In this document: piece by piece, positions 26,703 through 35,258 of the stretch | Position numbering within the stretch: position 1 is the stretch's first letter | How the letters are laid out: each line of letters opens with the position of its first letter | Assembly (NCBI RefSeq): GCF_042684505.1 | Contig: NZ_JBHULT010000012.1 | Span: 62,001-126,000 of the forward strand | Direction of reading: 5' to 3' | Origin: Salinimicrobium flavum | GTDB lineage: Bacteria > Bacteroidota > Bacteroidia > Flavobacteriales > Flavobacteriaceae | DNA length: 64,000 nucleotides | Notes under the pieces: generated by a model | Databases searched by the model: none | The model's input: only the letters and a program-made list of their open reading frames with translations | What the model was told of the DNA's origin: nothing | Program-made: the position numbers and the translations under genes

Positions 26703-27239
26703 TTAATCTTTGAACATTCCACCCAGAGGTGGCAGTCCCTGCACATCAAGCTCTCCTTTCTCGAAAGACTTGAGAAGCCTGATCAAGGAATCAGGATTCA
26801 TATCGTCACCGGTCACCCGGGCAATTCCGAAACCTTTTTCCTCATCAGAACCAAAAACAATGAGTTCATCAATAGCATCTTCCTCGCCCATGTAATAGAG
26901 TTCGGCCCTTTTGTCTCCGCCCCCGTAGCGCATTAATTGTTTGTATTTTCCTGATTTAAGGATCTCAGCCAGTTTTTGTTTTTCTTCTTCATAGACGGCC
27001 TGGTTCTCCATTTTTTTAGGAAAACCCAGTAGATTTACCTTTTTAATCGTTTGGAGTGTAGCTTTTTGCTCGGCATTTAATTTTGAATTGTCCCCTGTCA
27101 ACAAACTGGCAGGTATATCAAAAGCGATAAATTCATTACTGTTCTGGTTCTCCACGTAATATTCCTGAAGAGTTGTCTCATTGTTACAGGAAACAAGCCC
27201 AAGGCTTAGAAGGACCAATATTAAAATTGCCTTTTTCAT
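26703..27239 (-). CDS. DUF4252 lipoprotein (last gene of ECF operon)
   Basis: A 178-residue lipoprotein (signal ILILVLLSLGLVSC, Cys 18) of the DUF4252 family. The order of blocks matches its neighbour: a stretch with LLGFPKKMENQAVYEEEKQKLAEIL, then YKQLMRYGGGDKRAELYYMGEEDAIDELIVFGSDEEKGFGIARVTGDDMNP (quoted in parts). It starts three bases after the other DUF4252 gene and is a divergent paralogue of it. It belongs to the operon led by an ECF sigma gene, so it is probably a target or co-regulator of envelope stress. Molecular function unknown. Confidence 0.83.
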   Translation of the reverse strand: MKKAILILVLLSLGLVSCNNETTLQEYYVENQNSNEFIAFDIPASLLTGDNSKLNAEQKATLQTIKKVNLLGFPKKMENQAVYEEEKQKLAEILKSGKYKQLMRYGGGDKRAELYYMGEEDAIDELIVFGSDEEKGFGIARVTGDDMNPDSLIRLLKSFEKGELDVQGLPPLGGMFKD

Positions 27240-27241
27240 GA

Positions 27242-27766
27242 CTAATTGGTTTCAACGTTCTTTAATTCGTCCCCTCCCGGTATTTTAAAATCATTGGCCA
27301 GTTTTGATACCTGGGCCAGGTTGATCTCGCCGGTAATATTCAGGATAACTGAAAGAGGTTTATTTTTTTCCTCCCCTTCCATATACATGAACAACTGGCT
27401 CACGTAATCATCGGTCTTACCGGGTTTGTAATAGAACTTTACGGTCTTGCCATCTTCAGTAACTCTCATTAATTCCTGCAGTTTACCCGATTTTAAATAA
27501 GCGGCTACATCAGTTGACATTTGCTGCCGCACATTATCCTTGGTGGTTGAAAAAACACGCATTTCCTGCAGATTCTCGATAAGGTCTATGTAAGCCTGGG
27601 TTTCAGGATCGTCTGCATTAAGATCGATCTTAGTCAATAACTTGAACATTTTACTGGTTATGACTACAGCATCCACTTCTTTCATATTCTCATATTTTTC
27701 GAAGTTCTGAGCACCTGAAAGAAAGGGCATTAATAAGGCCAATAAGGCGAAGGTTAACTTTTTCAT
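27242..27766 (-). CDS. DUF4252 secreted protein
   Basis: About 174 residues from the ATG at 27766, with a cleavable signal peptide (MKKLTFALLALLMPFLSGAQ). The frame is open for 22 more codons upstream, but these precede the signal peptide and are discarded. Family features are VDAVVITSKMFKLL, LQEMRVFSTTKDNVRQQM, ELMRVTEDGKTVKFYY and the tail LSVILNITGEINLAQVSKLA. Unlike the downstream paralogue it carries no lipidated cysteine, so one partner would be anchored and the other free in the periplasm. Function unknown. Confidence 0.82.
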   Translation of the reverse strand: MKKLTFALLALLMPFLSGAQNFEKYENMKEVDAVVITSKMFKLLTKIDLNADDPETQAYIDLIENLQEMRVFSTTKDNVRQQMSTDVAAYLKSGKLQELMRVTEDGKTVKFYYKPGKTDDYVSQLFMYMEGEEKNKPLSVILNITGEINLAQVSKLANDFKIPGGDELKNVETN

Positions 27767-27776
27767 GATTATTTTT

Positions 27777-28217
27777 TTAAGGGTTTTTGGTGATTTTATT
27801 TGTTGTATCGTTAAATTCCTGAAGGTATCCAAGGTCTTCAGTTCCGGTATTCATATAGGTGGAGATCATCTCCAGGGCTTCTTTGGTTTTTTGCATGGCC
27901 AGCTCGGGATCGTCATAAGTACCAAATTCATTTACCCGGTTATTTTGCTGAACCACAACTCCCATTAAAATGACTATTGAGGCGGCAACCGCTACCAACG
28001 AGTAGACCCTTTTTCTTCCCCAACTTACATAGCTCACTTTACCTTCAAAAATTTCTTCTCTTGCGCTTCCGAAGTAGCTGAACAAGGGAGCATATTCCAG
28101 AAGATGGGGCGCTACATTGCCTGAAGTGAAGTAGGCCTGCAGCCTGGCTTCTTCTTTTAGAGAAGTCTCTGCTTCAAGATACTTCTCCAACAGCCGTTCA
28201 ATTGCTTTTAATTCCAT
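27777..28217 (-). CDS. Putative anti-sigma factor, single membrane segment
   Basis: A 146-residue protein. The N-terminal helical cytoplasmic part (about 1-70: MELKAIERLLEKYLEAETSLKEE then ARLQAYF) is followed by one membrane segment (VYSLVAVAASIVILMGVVV, about 73-91) and a periplasmic tail. The layout, and a 20-base overlap with the ECF sigma gene upstream, are typical of membrane anti-sigma factors. No ZAS-type HxxxCxxC zinc motif is seen, so it would be an anti-sigma of the non-zinc kind. The role is inferred from position and topology only. Confidence 0.65.
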   Translation of the reverse strand: MELKAIERLLEKYLEAETSLKEEARLQAYFTSGNVAPHLLEYAPLFSYFGSAREEIFEGKVSYVSWGRKRVYSLVAVAASIVILMGVVVQQNNRVNEFGTYDDPELAMQKTKEALEMISTYMNTGTEDLGYLQEFNDTTNKITKNP

Positions 28218-28713
28218 AGCGGTGTCTTTTAATCATTTCTTCTTTTATTTTTTTGCGGGCGCGGCTTAAAGCTACCCTTATCGCTGTTTCTTTCATATTT
28301 GTCATCTCAGCGATCTCTTCATAATCATATTGTTCAACTTCCCTTAACTGGATGAGAATCTTTTGTTGCTCTGGCAACTGTTCGATCACTTTTTTGACCC
28401 AGTCAAGATCATCCCGCACCTCCACTTTATGTTGAAGAGAAGACTCCCCACTATCATAATTACTGTGTACAATGCGCAGGTTGTTGTTTTGCTTAAGCTT
28501 TAACTGGTCGAGACAGTAATTTTTAGTTACCGTCATGGCAAAAGCTTCCAGGTTGTTATACGAACTCAACTGCTTTTTTCGACTCCATAATTTCAACATC
28601 ACCTCCTGGGTCGCATCTTCAGCAGCCTCTTTGGAGACCAGGAGCCTTAGGGCAAGCCTGTACATCTTGTCCTGCACCGGTTTCATGAGATCTATGAACG
28701 TATGCTGTTTCAT
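28198..28713 (-). CDS. ECF RNA polymerase sigma factor
   Basis: A 171-residue sigma-70-family factor of the extracytoplasmic type. Region 2 (about 10-75) has DKMYRLALRLLVSKEAAEDATQEVMLKLW, given here in parts. Region 4 (about 110-165) has LPEQQKILIQLREVEQYDYEEIAEMTNMKETAIRVALSRARKKI, again split, with the helix-turn-helix. No region 1 or 3. First gene of an operon with the putative anti-sigma and two DUF4252 genes, so it likely reports envelope status and activates its own operon. Divergent from the S41 peptidases. Confidence 0.92.
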   Translation of the reverse strand: MKQHTFIDLMKPVQDKMYRLALRLLVSKEAAEDATQEVMLKLWSRKKQLSSYNNLEAFAMTVTKNYCLDQLKLKQNNNLRIVHSNYDSGESSLQHKVEVRDDLDWVKKVIEQLPEQQKILIQLREVEQYDYEEIAEMTNMKETAIRVALSRARKKIKEEMIKRHRYGIKSN

Positions 28714-28844
28714 TTTTGATTGGTTGGTGGAGGCTTTTTTACTGCCTCTTACCCTTACGACGGTTACTATTCAATTTTGTTACCAAATAATTCCAAATTT
28801 TATTTTTTTCCGAGTAAATTTAATGGCCATCTAAATATACAATT

Positions 28845-30296
28845 ATGAGACAAACCTCTTACCTGCTGCTTTCCCTCTTTCTTCTTCTTGGTTTCACCGC
28901 CTGTCATGATGATATGGATGATGTTCTGAGACCGGCAAGTTCCCTGGAAATAAAAAGATTTATCTGGAGAGGCATGAATGATGTTTACCTTTATAAAGAG
29001 GATGTACCAGATCTTGCAGATTCCAGGTTCGCTAACCAGCAGGAACTGGATGATTTCCTAAAAACCTTCTCTTCCCCTGAGGACCTTTTCTATAACGGAC
29101 TGGTGGCAGAGCAGGACGATTTCAGTTTTCTGGTGGAAGATTACCTTGAACTGGAGCGCTCCCTGGACGGTATTAATGTTACCAATGGGATGCAATTCGG
29201 GCTTATTCGTTACACCTCCACTTCCGAAGAAGTCTTAGGATATGTGCGTTATGTGCTACCGGGTACATCTGCGGAAGAAAAAGGGATCCAAAGAGGCGAC
29301 TATTTTAATACTGTTGATGGGGTGCAACTAACGGCAGATAATTTTTCCCGACTTCTGGAACCGGCTACCTATACCATAGGATTGGCCAAAATTGAAGGTG
29401 ATGTGATCTCTTCAACCGGAGAAACTGTGACCCTTGAAAAACATGAATATACCACCAATCCCGTTTATATTGCGACCACCATCGACACTCCCGAAGGTAA
29501 GATAGGATACCTGATGTATAACGGCTTTACCGGAAATTTTGATAAGGTGTTGAATGAGACATTCGGAATGTTCAAGACAGAAGGTATTACAGATCTTGTG
29601 GTAGACCTAAGGTACAACAGCGGCGGCTCTGTTGAATCTGCCAAGGACCTTGGGAGTATGATAACGGGGCAAATTAATGATGAGATATTTTATACTGAGC
29701 AATGGAACCAGGATTACCAGACCTATCTGGAAGAAAACCAACCTGAATCGCTGGAAAACCGGTTTGACAACAGGATATCCAACGGCAACACCATCAACAG
29801 CCTGGGCCTTAACAGGGTTTATGTGATCACCACCCTTCGTACTGCCTCTGCCAGTGAATTGCTAATCAACGGGCTGTCCCCTTACATAGAGGTGGTACAG
29901 GTTGGGGAGCGAACCGTTGGAAAATTCCAGGCCTCCACTACGCTTTACGATTCACCCGACTTTAGGCGGAAAGATGCGAACACCGGTCACACTTATGCCA
30001 TACAGCCATTGATCTACAAAACCGTCAATGCATCAGGATATACAGATTTTCACGAAGGATTGCTCCCGGATATTGAACTTAAGGAGGATATTAGAAACCT
30101 GGGGGTTCTGGGTGATCCCGAAGAACCACTTTTACAGGCTGCACTCAATGCAATTCAGGGCCTTCCGCAGCAATTCTCAACTCAGAATCACCTCTTTAAT
30201 GAGATAGTCGGAGAAAGCGGAATGAAGGATCTGTTATATCAAAAAATGTTTACAAAAGAGGGATTACCGTTATCTGCCCAAGAAGTAATGAATTAA
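28845..30296 (+). CDS. S41 C-terminal-processing peptidase lipoprotein (copy 1)
   Basis: A 483-residue lipoprotein (LFLLLGFTAC, Cys 20) with a PDZ domain (about 125-195: YVLPGTSAEEKGIQRGDYFN) and an S41 protease domain. The catalytic pair is S335 in TASASE and K360 in VGKFQ, 25 residues apart as in E. coli Prc. LRYNSGGSVESAKDLGSMI is the conserved glycine-rich strand. It degrades or trims proteins on the envelope. The next gene, 74 bases on, is a paralogue; the pair look like a tandem duplication. Confidence 0.92.
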   Translation: MRQTSYLLLSLFLLLGFTACHDDMDDVLRPASSLEIKRFIWRGMNDVYLYKEDVPDLADSRFANQQELDDFLKTFSSPEDLFYNGLVAEQDDFSFLVEDYLELERSLDGINVTNGMQFGLIRYTSTSEEVLGYVRYVLPGTSAEEKGIQRGDYFNTVDGVQLTADNFSRLLEPATYTIGLAKIEGDVISSTGETVTLEKHEYTTNPVYIATTIDTPEGKIGYLMYNGFTGNFDKVLNETFGMFKTEGITDLVVDLRYNSGGSVESAKDLGSMITGQINDEIFYTEQWNQDYQTYLEENQPESLENRFDNRISNGNTINSLGLNRVYVITTLRTASASELLINGLSPYIEVVQVGERTVGKFQASTTLYDSPDFRRKDANTGHTYAIQPLIYKTVNASGYTDFHEGLLPDIELKEDIRNLGVLGDPEEPLLQAALNAIQGLPQQFSTQNHLFNEIVGESGMKDLLYQKMFTKEGLPLSAQEVMN

Positions 30297-30370
30297 CACT
30301 TTTTTAAGAAAAAATTTTGGAAGCTATTTCCGATTGGATTAGCTTTAGGACTTTAAATAAAAAACTGAAA

Positions 30371-31861
30371 ATGAAGAAATTATTTTTACCTGTGTTTATG
30401 GCCGGGCTACTCTTTACCTCCTGCGCCAAGGATGAGATCGACAAGGAAGTAGAAAAGGTGGAAGAAAATCCTGTTGAGACAGAAAATACTGAAGTAGAGA
30501 GCTTTATATACCGGGGAATGAACAACATTTACCTTTATAAATCTGAAGTTCCTGCTCTGGCTGATGATTATTTTAGTTCTGTTGCTGAAAAGAATGAATT
30601 CCTGATCGCAGCGAACAGTCCTGAAGACCTTTTCGAAGATCTCCAGGCCTCCCATGACCGCTTCAGCTTTATGACCAGTGATTATGTGGCTTTGGGAAAA
30701 CTTCTTGGTTCCGGGGTCGCAAAATCCAATGGGATGGATTACGGACTGTATGTATTTTCCAATGCTCCTGATAATATATTTGGCTGGGTTCGATATGTTC
30801 TGCCTGGTACTTCAGCAGAAGAACAAGGAGTGAAAAGAGGGGATCTCTTTACGGAAATAGATGGCCAAAAATTAACTGTTGATAATTACAGGAATCTTTT
30901 GGGACAAGACAGTTATTCCCTTAGGATCGCTGAGATTTCTGAAAATACGATCTCTGATACAGATAAGGTAGTGGATCTGGTAAAAGTTGAAATGACTGAA
31001 GATCCCATATTTCTTTCTGAGGTACTTGAAATAGAAGACAAGAAAATCGGGTATCTTATGTACAACAGTTTTACGCCTAGTTTTGACAGTAAACTTAATG
31101 GGGCCTTTCTCGACTTAAAGGCCCAGGGAGTTACCCACCTTATTCTTGACTTAAGGTACAACAGTGGTGGTAACGGAGAATCTGCTGTGGACCTTGCGAG
31201 TATGATCACCGGGCAGTTCAACGGGAAAGTGATGACCACGTATGTTTATAACGATGATTACCAGGATTATTATGAGAACAATGCACCCCACGTGCTGGTG
31301 AGCCTTTTCAATGATGAAATCAGAACGGGAGAAGCCATTAACAGTTTAGGTCTTACTGAGGTGTATGTTCTAACCACCAAAAGTTCTGCTTCTGCCAGTG
31401 AATTCGTGATCAACGGTCTAAATCCCTATATCGAGGTAATACAGATTGGTGAAAATACCAGTGGAAAATACCAGGGTTCTTACACTCTACATGACTCACC
31501 TAATTTCTCACTTACTGATAGCAACGGAAAGTTTCATGCCAACCCAAATCATACCTATGCTATTCAACCATTAGTGGTTAAATATGCCAACAGTGTGGGT
31601 ACGACCGATTTTGTGAACGGGCTTGCTCCAGATATGAAAGTGGAGGAAGACCTTAATGATCTGGGAGTTCTGGGAGATCCTTCCGAAAAATTGTTACAGG
31701 CAGCTATTAATGCCATTCTTGGAAATCCTCAGGAAGAAATGTCGGCTACAGCAAAAAAAGCCATGGATAAATTCAAATTTATTGGAGAAAGCAAAATGTT
31801 CAGGCCAAATTACCAGAGACTGTACCTTGATGAACTTCCTCCCCTTCCTATCCAGGAATAG
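30371..31861 (+). CDS. S41 C-terminal-processing peptidase lipoprotein (copy 2)
   Basis: About 496 residues from the ATG at 30371 (MKKLFLPVFMAGLLFTSC, Cys 18). The frame extends 18 codons upstream before the signal peptide. It has the same architecture as copy 1: helical N-terminal part, PDZ domain (YVLPGTSAEEQGVKRGDLF) and S41 domain with S341 (SASASE) and K366 (SGKYQ), again 25 apart. Both proteins share the NNIYLYK/NDVYLYK opening and the end NDLGVLGDPSEKLLQAAINAI, here and in copy 1 with small changes. Both copies look active. A bidirectional terminator follows. Confidence 0.92.
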   Translation: MKKLFLPVFMAGLLFTSCAKDEIDKEVEKVEENPVETENTEVESFIYRGMNNIYLYKSEVPALADDYFSSVAEKNEFLIAANSPEDLFEDLQASHDRFSFMTSDYVALGKLLGSGVAKSNGMDYGLYVFSNAPDNIFGWVRYVLPGTSAEEQGVKRGDLFTEIDGQKLTVDNYRNLLGQDSYSLRIAEISENTISDTDKVVDLVKVEMTEDPIFLSEVLEIEDKKIGYLMYNSFTPSFDSKLNGAFLDLKAQGVTHLILDLRYNSGGNGESAVDLASMITGQFNGKVMTTYVYNDDYQDYYENNAPHVLVSLFNDEIRTGEAINSLGLTEVYVLTTKSSASASEFVINGLNPYIEVIQIGENTSGKYQGSYTLHDSPNFSLTDSNGKFHANPNHTYAIQPLVVKYANSVGTTDFVNGLAPDMKVEEDLNDLGVLGDPSEKLLQAAINAILGNPQEEMSATAKKAMDKFKFIGESKMFRPNYQRLYLDELPPLPIQE

Positions 31862-31880
31862 AAAAAATATTTCTTTAGTT

Positions 31881-31913
31881 AAAAAAAATCCCGCAAAGGC
31901 GGGATTTTTTTAT
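31881..31913. terminator. Bidirectional terminator between S41 and the B12-uptake genes
   Basis: AAAAAAATCCCGC, AAAG loop, GCGGGATTTTTTT. It has T runs on both strands and serves the convergent S41 and DUF5074 transcripts. Confidence 0.9.
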
Positions 31914-31934
31914 AACCAGATCTTTTGAAAATTT

Positions 31935-33011
31935 CTATTCATTAAAATAGATCCCGTTTGGATTGATCCCGGTTTCAAAAGAGCCGGTTAGATTTCCGGA
32001 GAGATCATAGATCAAAAGTCTTCCGTTGCCCGTGAAGTCTGTAGTGGCTGAGGTAGCAAAGATCCTTGAATCTTTAACCTCAAAACCATATAAAACCGCA
32101 ACATTTTCCATGGAGAAAAGAGGAACATCGGGAAGTTGTTCTTCGCTGGTATCCAGGGAATAAACTTCTTTTCCAACAGTATAATACAGGGAGCCTTCAT
32201 CAAATCTCAATTTGGAAGGATGATCGGTTATATTGGGAAAGTTATACTCCTTTGTTGAAGTTAGGTCTGAAAGATCAAATTTACTGATCCTGCCTGCAGT
32301 CTCGTTCTGGGTATAGGCAGGTAAGCCGCTGGCCAACACCCACAAATTGCCATTTTGGATAAGCAGCGATTCAGGTTGATCTCCCACCATGAGGGTTTCT
32401 TCAACATTTAAGGTTGCAGCATTGATGACAGATACAATATTATTAAAATTGTACCCTCCAACATGTGCCACGTACACCTTTCCGTTTTCAGAAACCACTC
32501 TATCAGGTCCTTCCGCAACACTTACAGATCCTTCTACTGCAAAACTCCGTGCATCGATCACTCTTACGAAGTCGTCATCAGGATCATAGCCATCTCCCCA
32601 ATTGGTTACAAAAGCTTTTCCTTCAGAAAAGGTGATAAAACGGGGATTTTCAAGACCGGTTGATATCGTCGCAATACGGCTAAAGGTTTTTCTGTCAACT
32701 ACCTCGATCGTATTTGAAACATTCAGCACCACAAAGGCCATATCTTCAAAAAACCCAATACTTTGAGCGACATCTCCCAAGGGCAAACCTTCATTTTCAT
32801 TTTGAAATACAGTGTGGGTGATATTTTCCATTTCTGGATCAAGGTAGGATACCGAAGAATTCCCCGAACCATAATTCCCTTCATTCAGGATAAATGTCCC
32901 ATTAGAAAAATCCTCCCCTTCTTTTTCGGGCAGACCGGGTTCATCTTCTGTACTGCAGGATAAGAATCCAGTAATTAAAACCAGTAATAGTAAATATTTG
33001 TTTTTCATCAT
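31935..33011 (-). CDS. Surface lipoprotein, DUF5074/YncE-like beta-propeller
   Basis: A 358-residue lipoprotein (LLLVLITGFLSC, Cys about 19) with repeated blades such as VVDRKTFSRIATISTGLENPRF, VRVIDARSFAVEGSVSVAEGPD and VSVINAATLNVEETLMVGDQPE, the first given in part. These are the 40-residue repeats of YncE-type propellers, often labelled DUF5074. It starts three bases after the TonB receptor stop, so it shares the cobalamin riboswitch. A role as surface accessory in B12 binding is inferred from context. Confidence 0.82.
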   Translation of the reverse strand: MMKNKYLLLLVLITGFLSCSTEDEPGLPEKEGEDFSNGTFILNEGNYGSGNSSVSYLDPEMENITHTVFQNENEGLPLGDVAQSIGFFEDMAFVVLNVSNTIEVVDRKTFSRIATISTGLENPRFITFSEGKAFVTNWGDGYDPDDDFVRVIDARSFAVEGSVSVAEGPDRVVSENGKVYVAHVGGYNFNNIVSVINAATLNVEETLMVGDQPESLLIQNGNLWVLASGLPAYTQNETAGRISKFDLSDLTSTKEYNFPNITDHPSKLRFDEGSLYYTVGKEVYSLDTSEEQLPDVPLFSMENVAVLYGFEVKDSRIFATSATTDFTGNGRLLIYDLSGNLTGSFETGINPNGIYFNE

Positions 33012-33013
33012 GA

Positions 33014-34840
33014 TTAAAATTTAAAGGTTAGTTTGGTGTTATAGGATCGCCCTGGCATGGGTCGTGAAGGCATGCTATGATAATTCACATCCCAAAGATT
33101 TAGTACCTCTACCCCCAGGCTAATAGTTTTCAATAGGTCATAATCCACTCCAATATTGGAAAGCAGATAACTGTCCAGAGAATAATTATTATCTGAAGAG
33201 GTATATACCCTGCCTGTATTCAAGAACTGGTAGAAGGCTGAAAATTTCCTGAATCCATACCCTGCTGAAGCCGTCAATTTATGCCGGGGAACATAGATCA
33301 ACATTTTTCCCGTGGTTTGATCTTCTGAATGGGTGTAGGCGTAGGTTCCGGAGAAGAGAAATTGATGTTCCCCATATTCTTTTTCCCATGCGGCCACTGC
33401 TTCCAGCCCATAGTTGCGAACGCTTTTTGTATTTTCCGGTTTCCACAGCCCATCGGCACCCGGGATCCAACGCAAAAGATTGTCGATCTCCATCACAAAA
33501 CCGGTAAGACTGATTTTCAGATCTTTTAATTCAAGGTCCTGGCCAATTTCTGCCTGTAAGGATTTTTCTGGTTCCAACTCCCGGTTCCCGCCTGCATACC
33601 AGAAAAGGTCGTTAAAAGTCGGGATCCTGTAGTTTTTTGAAAAATTCAGTTTTACCCGGTAAGAATCGGTAACCTCATATCCCGAACTCAGTGAAAATAG
33701 CAATGGAGAATCATAGGAATCGGTAATTTCTTTGCGGCCGCTTATTTGGTACCTGAAGCGGTCAAGTTCATGTGAAAAAAGAAACCCCAACGAGCCCGTA
33801 GTTCTTTCCTGCTCCCCAATATTGGTGCCTTCTCCTGTAGTATGATCCAAATGTGCGATTCCGCTTATTACAATATCCGGAGTCAGCTCATAAGCCAGGT
33901 CGTACTTGACAATGCCGGTTTTTGCATTTCCGTACACATGAGCCTCCTGCTCCCTGTTCTCATAGTACCTGTACTTTTCGTCCAGATATGCCAGTCTAAG
34001 GTTGGAAGTAAAACTGTTGAACAAACCTTTCCACTCCAAAAGATTCCTGCTGTTGACATCTTCAAACCTGCTTTTCGAAGGCGCCGTAAGGGTGCCGGAA
34101 AATCCTCTGCCACCGTCATAGTATTGAGTGTAAAGTTTCAGGGTGTTTTTTTCGTCCAGAATGTGGGCGATGGCCGCATTAAACCCTTTATTTTTGAAAT
34201 CGCCGTTGACATTGGCCTTTTCTCCATCAGGGTAATTAAAATCATTGTCACTACTGTGTCGGGAAAACTGGAGCTGCACATTTGTATCTTCGGAAGAAAA
34301 ATCACCATGATAGTCCCCGAAAAAAGTATTAAAACTTCCGTATTTCAGTCTTAGTTCATTTTTAAATCCTTTACCAAACCTGAAGCTGTTGTTCAGGTGA
34401 ACACTCCCGCCTATTGCGCCGCTTCCGTACAGCACACTTCCACCACCCGACCGTATACCTATGTGATCATACCCCGAAGCAAATAAAGTATTGAAATCTG
34501 TTTGCCCGGTGAATTGAGAATTGATGTTGATCCCGTTCCAGATCACGGCGGTTTGGGAAGCGGTGGTCCCCCTGAAGGAAGCAGATGCTACCATGCCGGG
34601 ACCGTTCTCCTTGAAATGAATAGGACTGTTGAATTTTAGCACAGACATCAGCGAAGGCTGATTATGTTCCAATACAGAATCCTTTAAAACCGTTACGGTA
34701 TTCCCCGGGGAATTCTTATAAAGCCTCACATCGCTGAGTACAATCTCGGCGAGTAGATTTACAGAATCATTTTGCGCAAACACGGGTGCCCCCTGCAGCA
34801 AAAGAAAAAATAAGATGTAGAAATTTCGTTTTTTCATCAT
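33014..34840 (-). CDS. TonB-dependent outer-membrane receptor, BtuB-like
   Basis: A 608-residue receptor from the ATG at 34840 (signal ILFFLLLQGAPVFAQ). The plug domain is at about 35-150 (TVTVLKDSVLEHNQPSLMSV, SFRGTTASQTAVIWNGININ, GSGAIGGSVHLNN). The barrel follows and ends LTFKF with a C-terminal Phe. Immediately upstream is a clear cobalamin riboswitch, so the ligand is almost certainly a corrinoid. An ATG at 34885 would lie at the edge of the riboswitch and precede the signal peptide, so it is discarded. Co-transcribed with the DUF5074 lipoprotein. Confidence 0.92.
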   Translation of the reverse strand: MMKKRNFYILFFLLLQGAPVFAQNDSVNLLAEIVLSDVRLYKNSPGNTVTVLKDSVLEHNQPSLMSVLKFNSPIHFKENGPGMVASASFRGTTASQTAVIWNGININSQFTGQTDFNTLFASGYDHIGIRSGGGSVLYGSGAIGGSVHLNNSFRFGKGFKNELRLKYGSFNTFFGDYHGDFSSEDTNVQLQFSRHSSDNDFNYPDGEKANVNGDFKNKGFNAAIAHILDEKNTLKLYTQYYDGGRGFSGTLTAPSKSRFEDVNSRNLLEWKGLFNSFTSNLRLAYLDEKYRYYENREQEAHVYGNAKTGIVKYDLAYELTPDIVISGIAHLDHTTGEGTNIGEQERTTGSLGFLFSHELDRFRYQISGRKEITDSYDSPLLFSLSSGYEVTDSYRVKLNFSKNYRIPTFNDLFWYAGGNRELEPEKSLQAEIGQDLELKDLKISLTGFVMEIDNLLRWIPGADGLWKPENTKSVRNYGLEAVAAWEKEYGEHQFLFSGTYAYTHSEDQTTGKMLIYVPRHKLTASAGYGFRKFSAFYQFLNTGRVYTSSDNNYSLDSYLLSNIGVDYDLLKTISLGVEVLNLWDVNYHSMPSRPMPGRSYNTKLTFKF

Positions 34841-34845
34841 CCACC

Positions 34846-34864
34846 GGCTTTTTTCCCGAAAGCC
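34846..34864 (-). promoter_or_regulatory. Hairpin between riboswitch and TonB-receptor start
   Basis: On the minus strand GGCTTT and AAAGCC pair around a seven-base loop, ending six bases before the ATG. It is a candidate expression platform that would occlude translation start. No T run follows, so translational rather than transcriptional control is more likely. This is inference from position. Confidence 0.45.
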
Positions 34865-34885
34865 AAAGGTTTTAAAAGGTTGCAT

Positions 34886-35012
34886 TTGGCAGGTCTCCTG
34901 GCTCGCGTCCTTTTGTTTACCTTCCCATCCCTAAAGACAGTGGTATGAAGTTTACAAAGGCATCCCGAAATCACGGGACTAAGCTTACAGTTGCGGGAAC
35001 AGCTCAGGCTTG
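34886..35012 (-). promoter_or_regulatory. Adenosylcobalamin riboswitch
   Basis: The minus strand carries the B12 box AGCCAGGAGACCTGCC (34903-34888). Upstream of it come GCCTGAGCTGTTCCCGCAAC and CTGTAAGC (about 35010-34982) and CCACTG with GGGAAGG (about 34942-34917). These are the conserved blocks of the cobalamin aptamer in the right order. High B12 would fold it and shut off the TonB receptor and DUF5074 genes. The divergent BtuFCD operon has no such leader. Confidence 0.93.
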
Positions 35013-35258
35013 TTTGAAGTAAGATTTTAGAAGTTAGAATTTAAGTAATTCTTGTTTTTAAAATCTCTTCGGAAGTTGTTGTTTTACGTACCTCGTAATT
35101 CGTACTTCTAACTTCAACTTCCCCTGATTCCCTTTTAATCGACGTTTTTTATTTCTGAAATTATCAGAAAACGATCGAACCAAAATTCAGGCACTAAAGT
35201 AAACATTTCAGTTTATCCCGCTTAGAAAAAATTAAATAATCTTACTTTTGAGGCTCAA
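35013..35258. other. Spacer between riboswitch and BtuF operon with a short inverted repeat
   Basis: About 245 bases. GAAGTTAGAA at 35030-35039 and TTCTAACTTC at 35106-35115 are perfect inverse copies. A third copy, GAAGTTAGAAGT, lies near 51946. TACTTTTG at 35243-35250 fits a -7 element for the BtuF operon and would leave almost no leader. No second B12 box is seen on the plus strand. Confidence 0.55.

Noticed and set aside
33842..34354. 170-residue frame antisense to the TonB receptor
   Set aside because: Hydrophobic shadow frame of a beta-barrel gene; no promoter or family match.
34841..34885. Longer start for the TonB receptor at 34885
   Set aside because: It would begin at the edge of the riboswitch aptamer and place 15 residues before the signal peptide.
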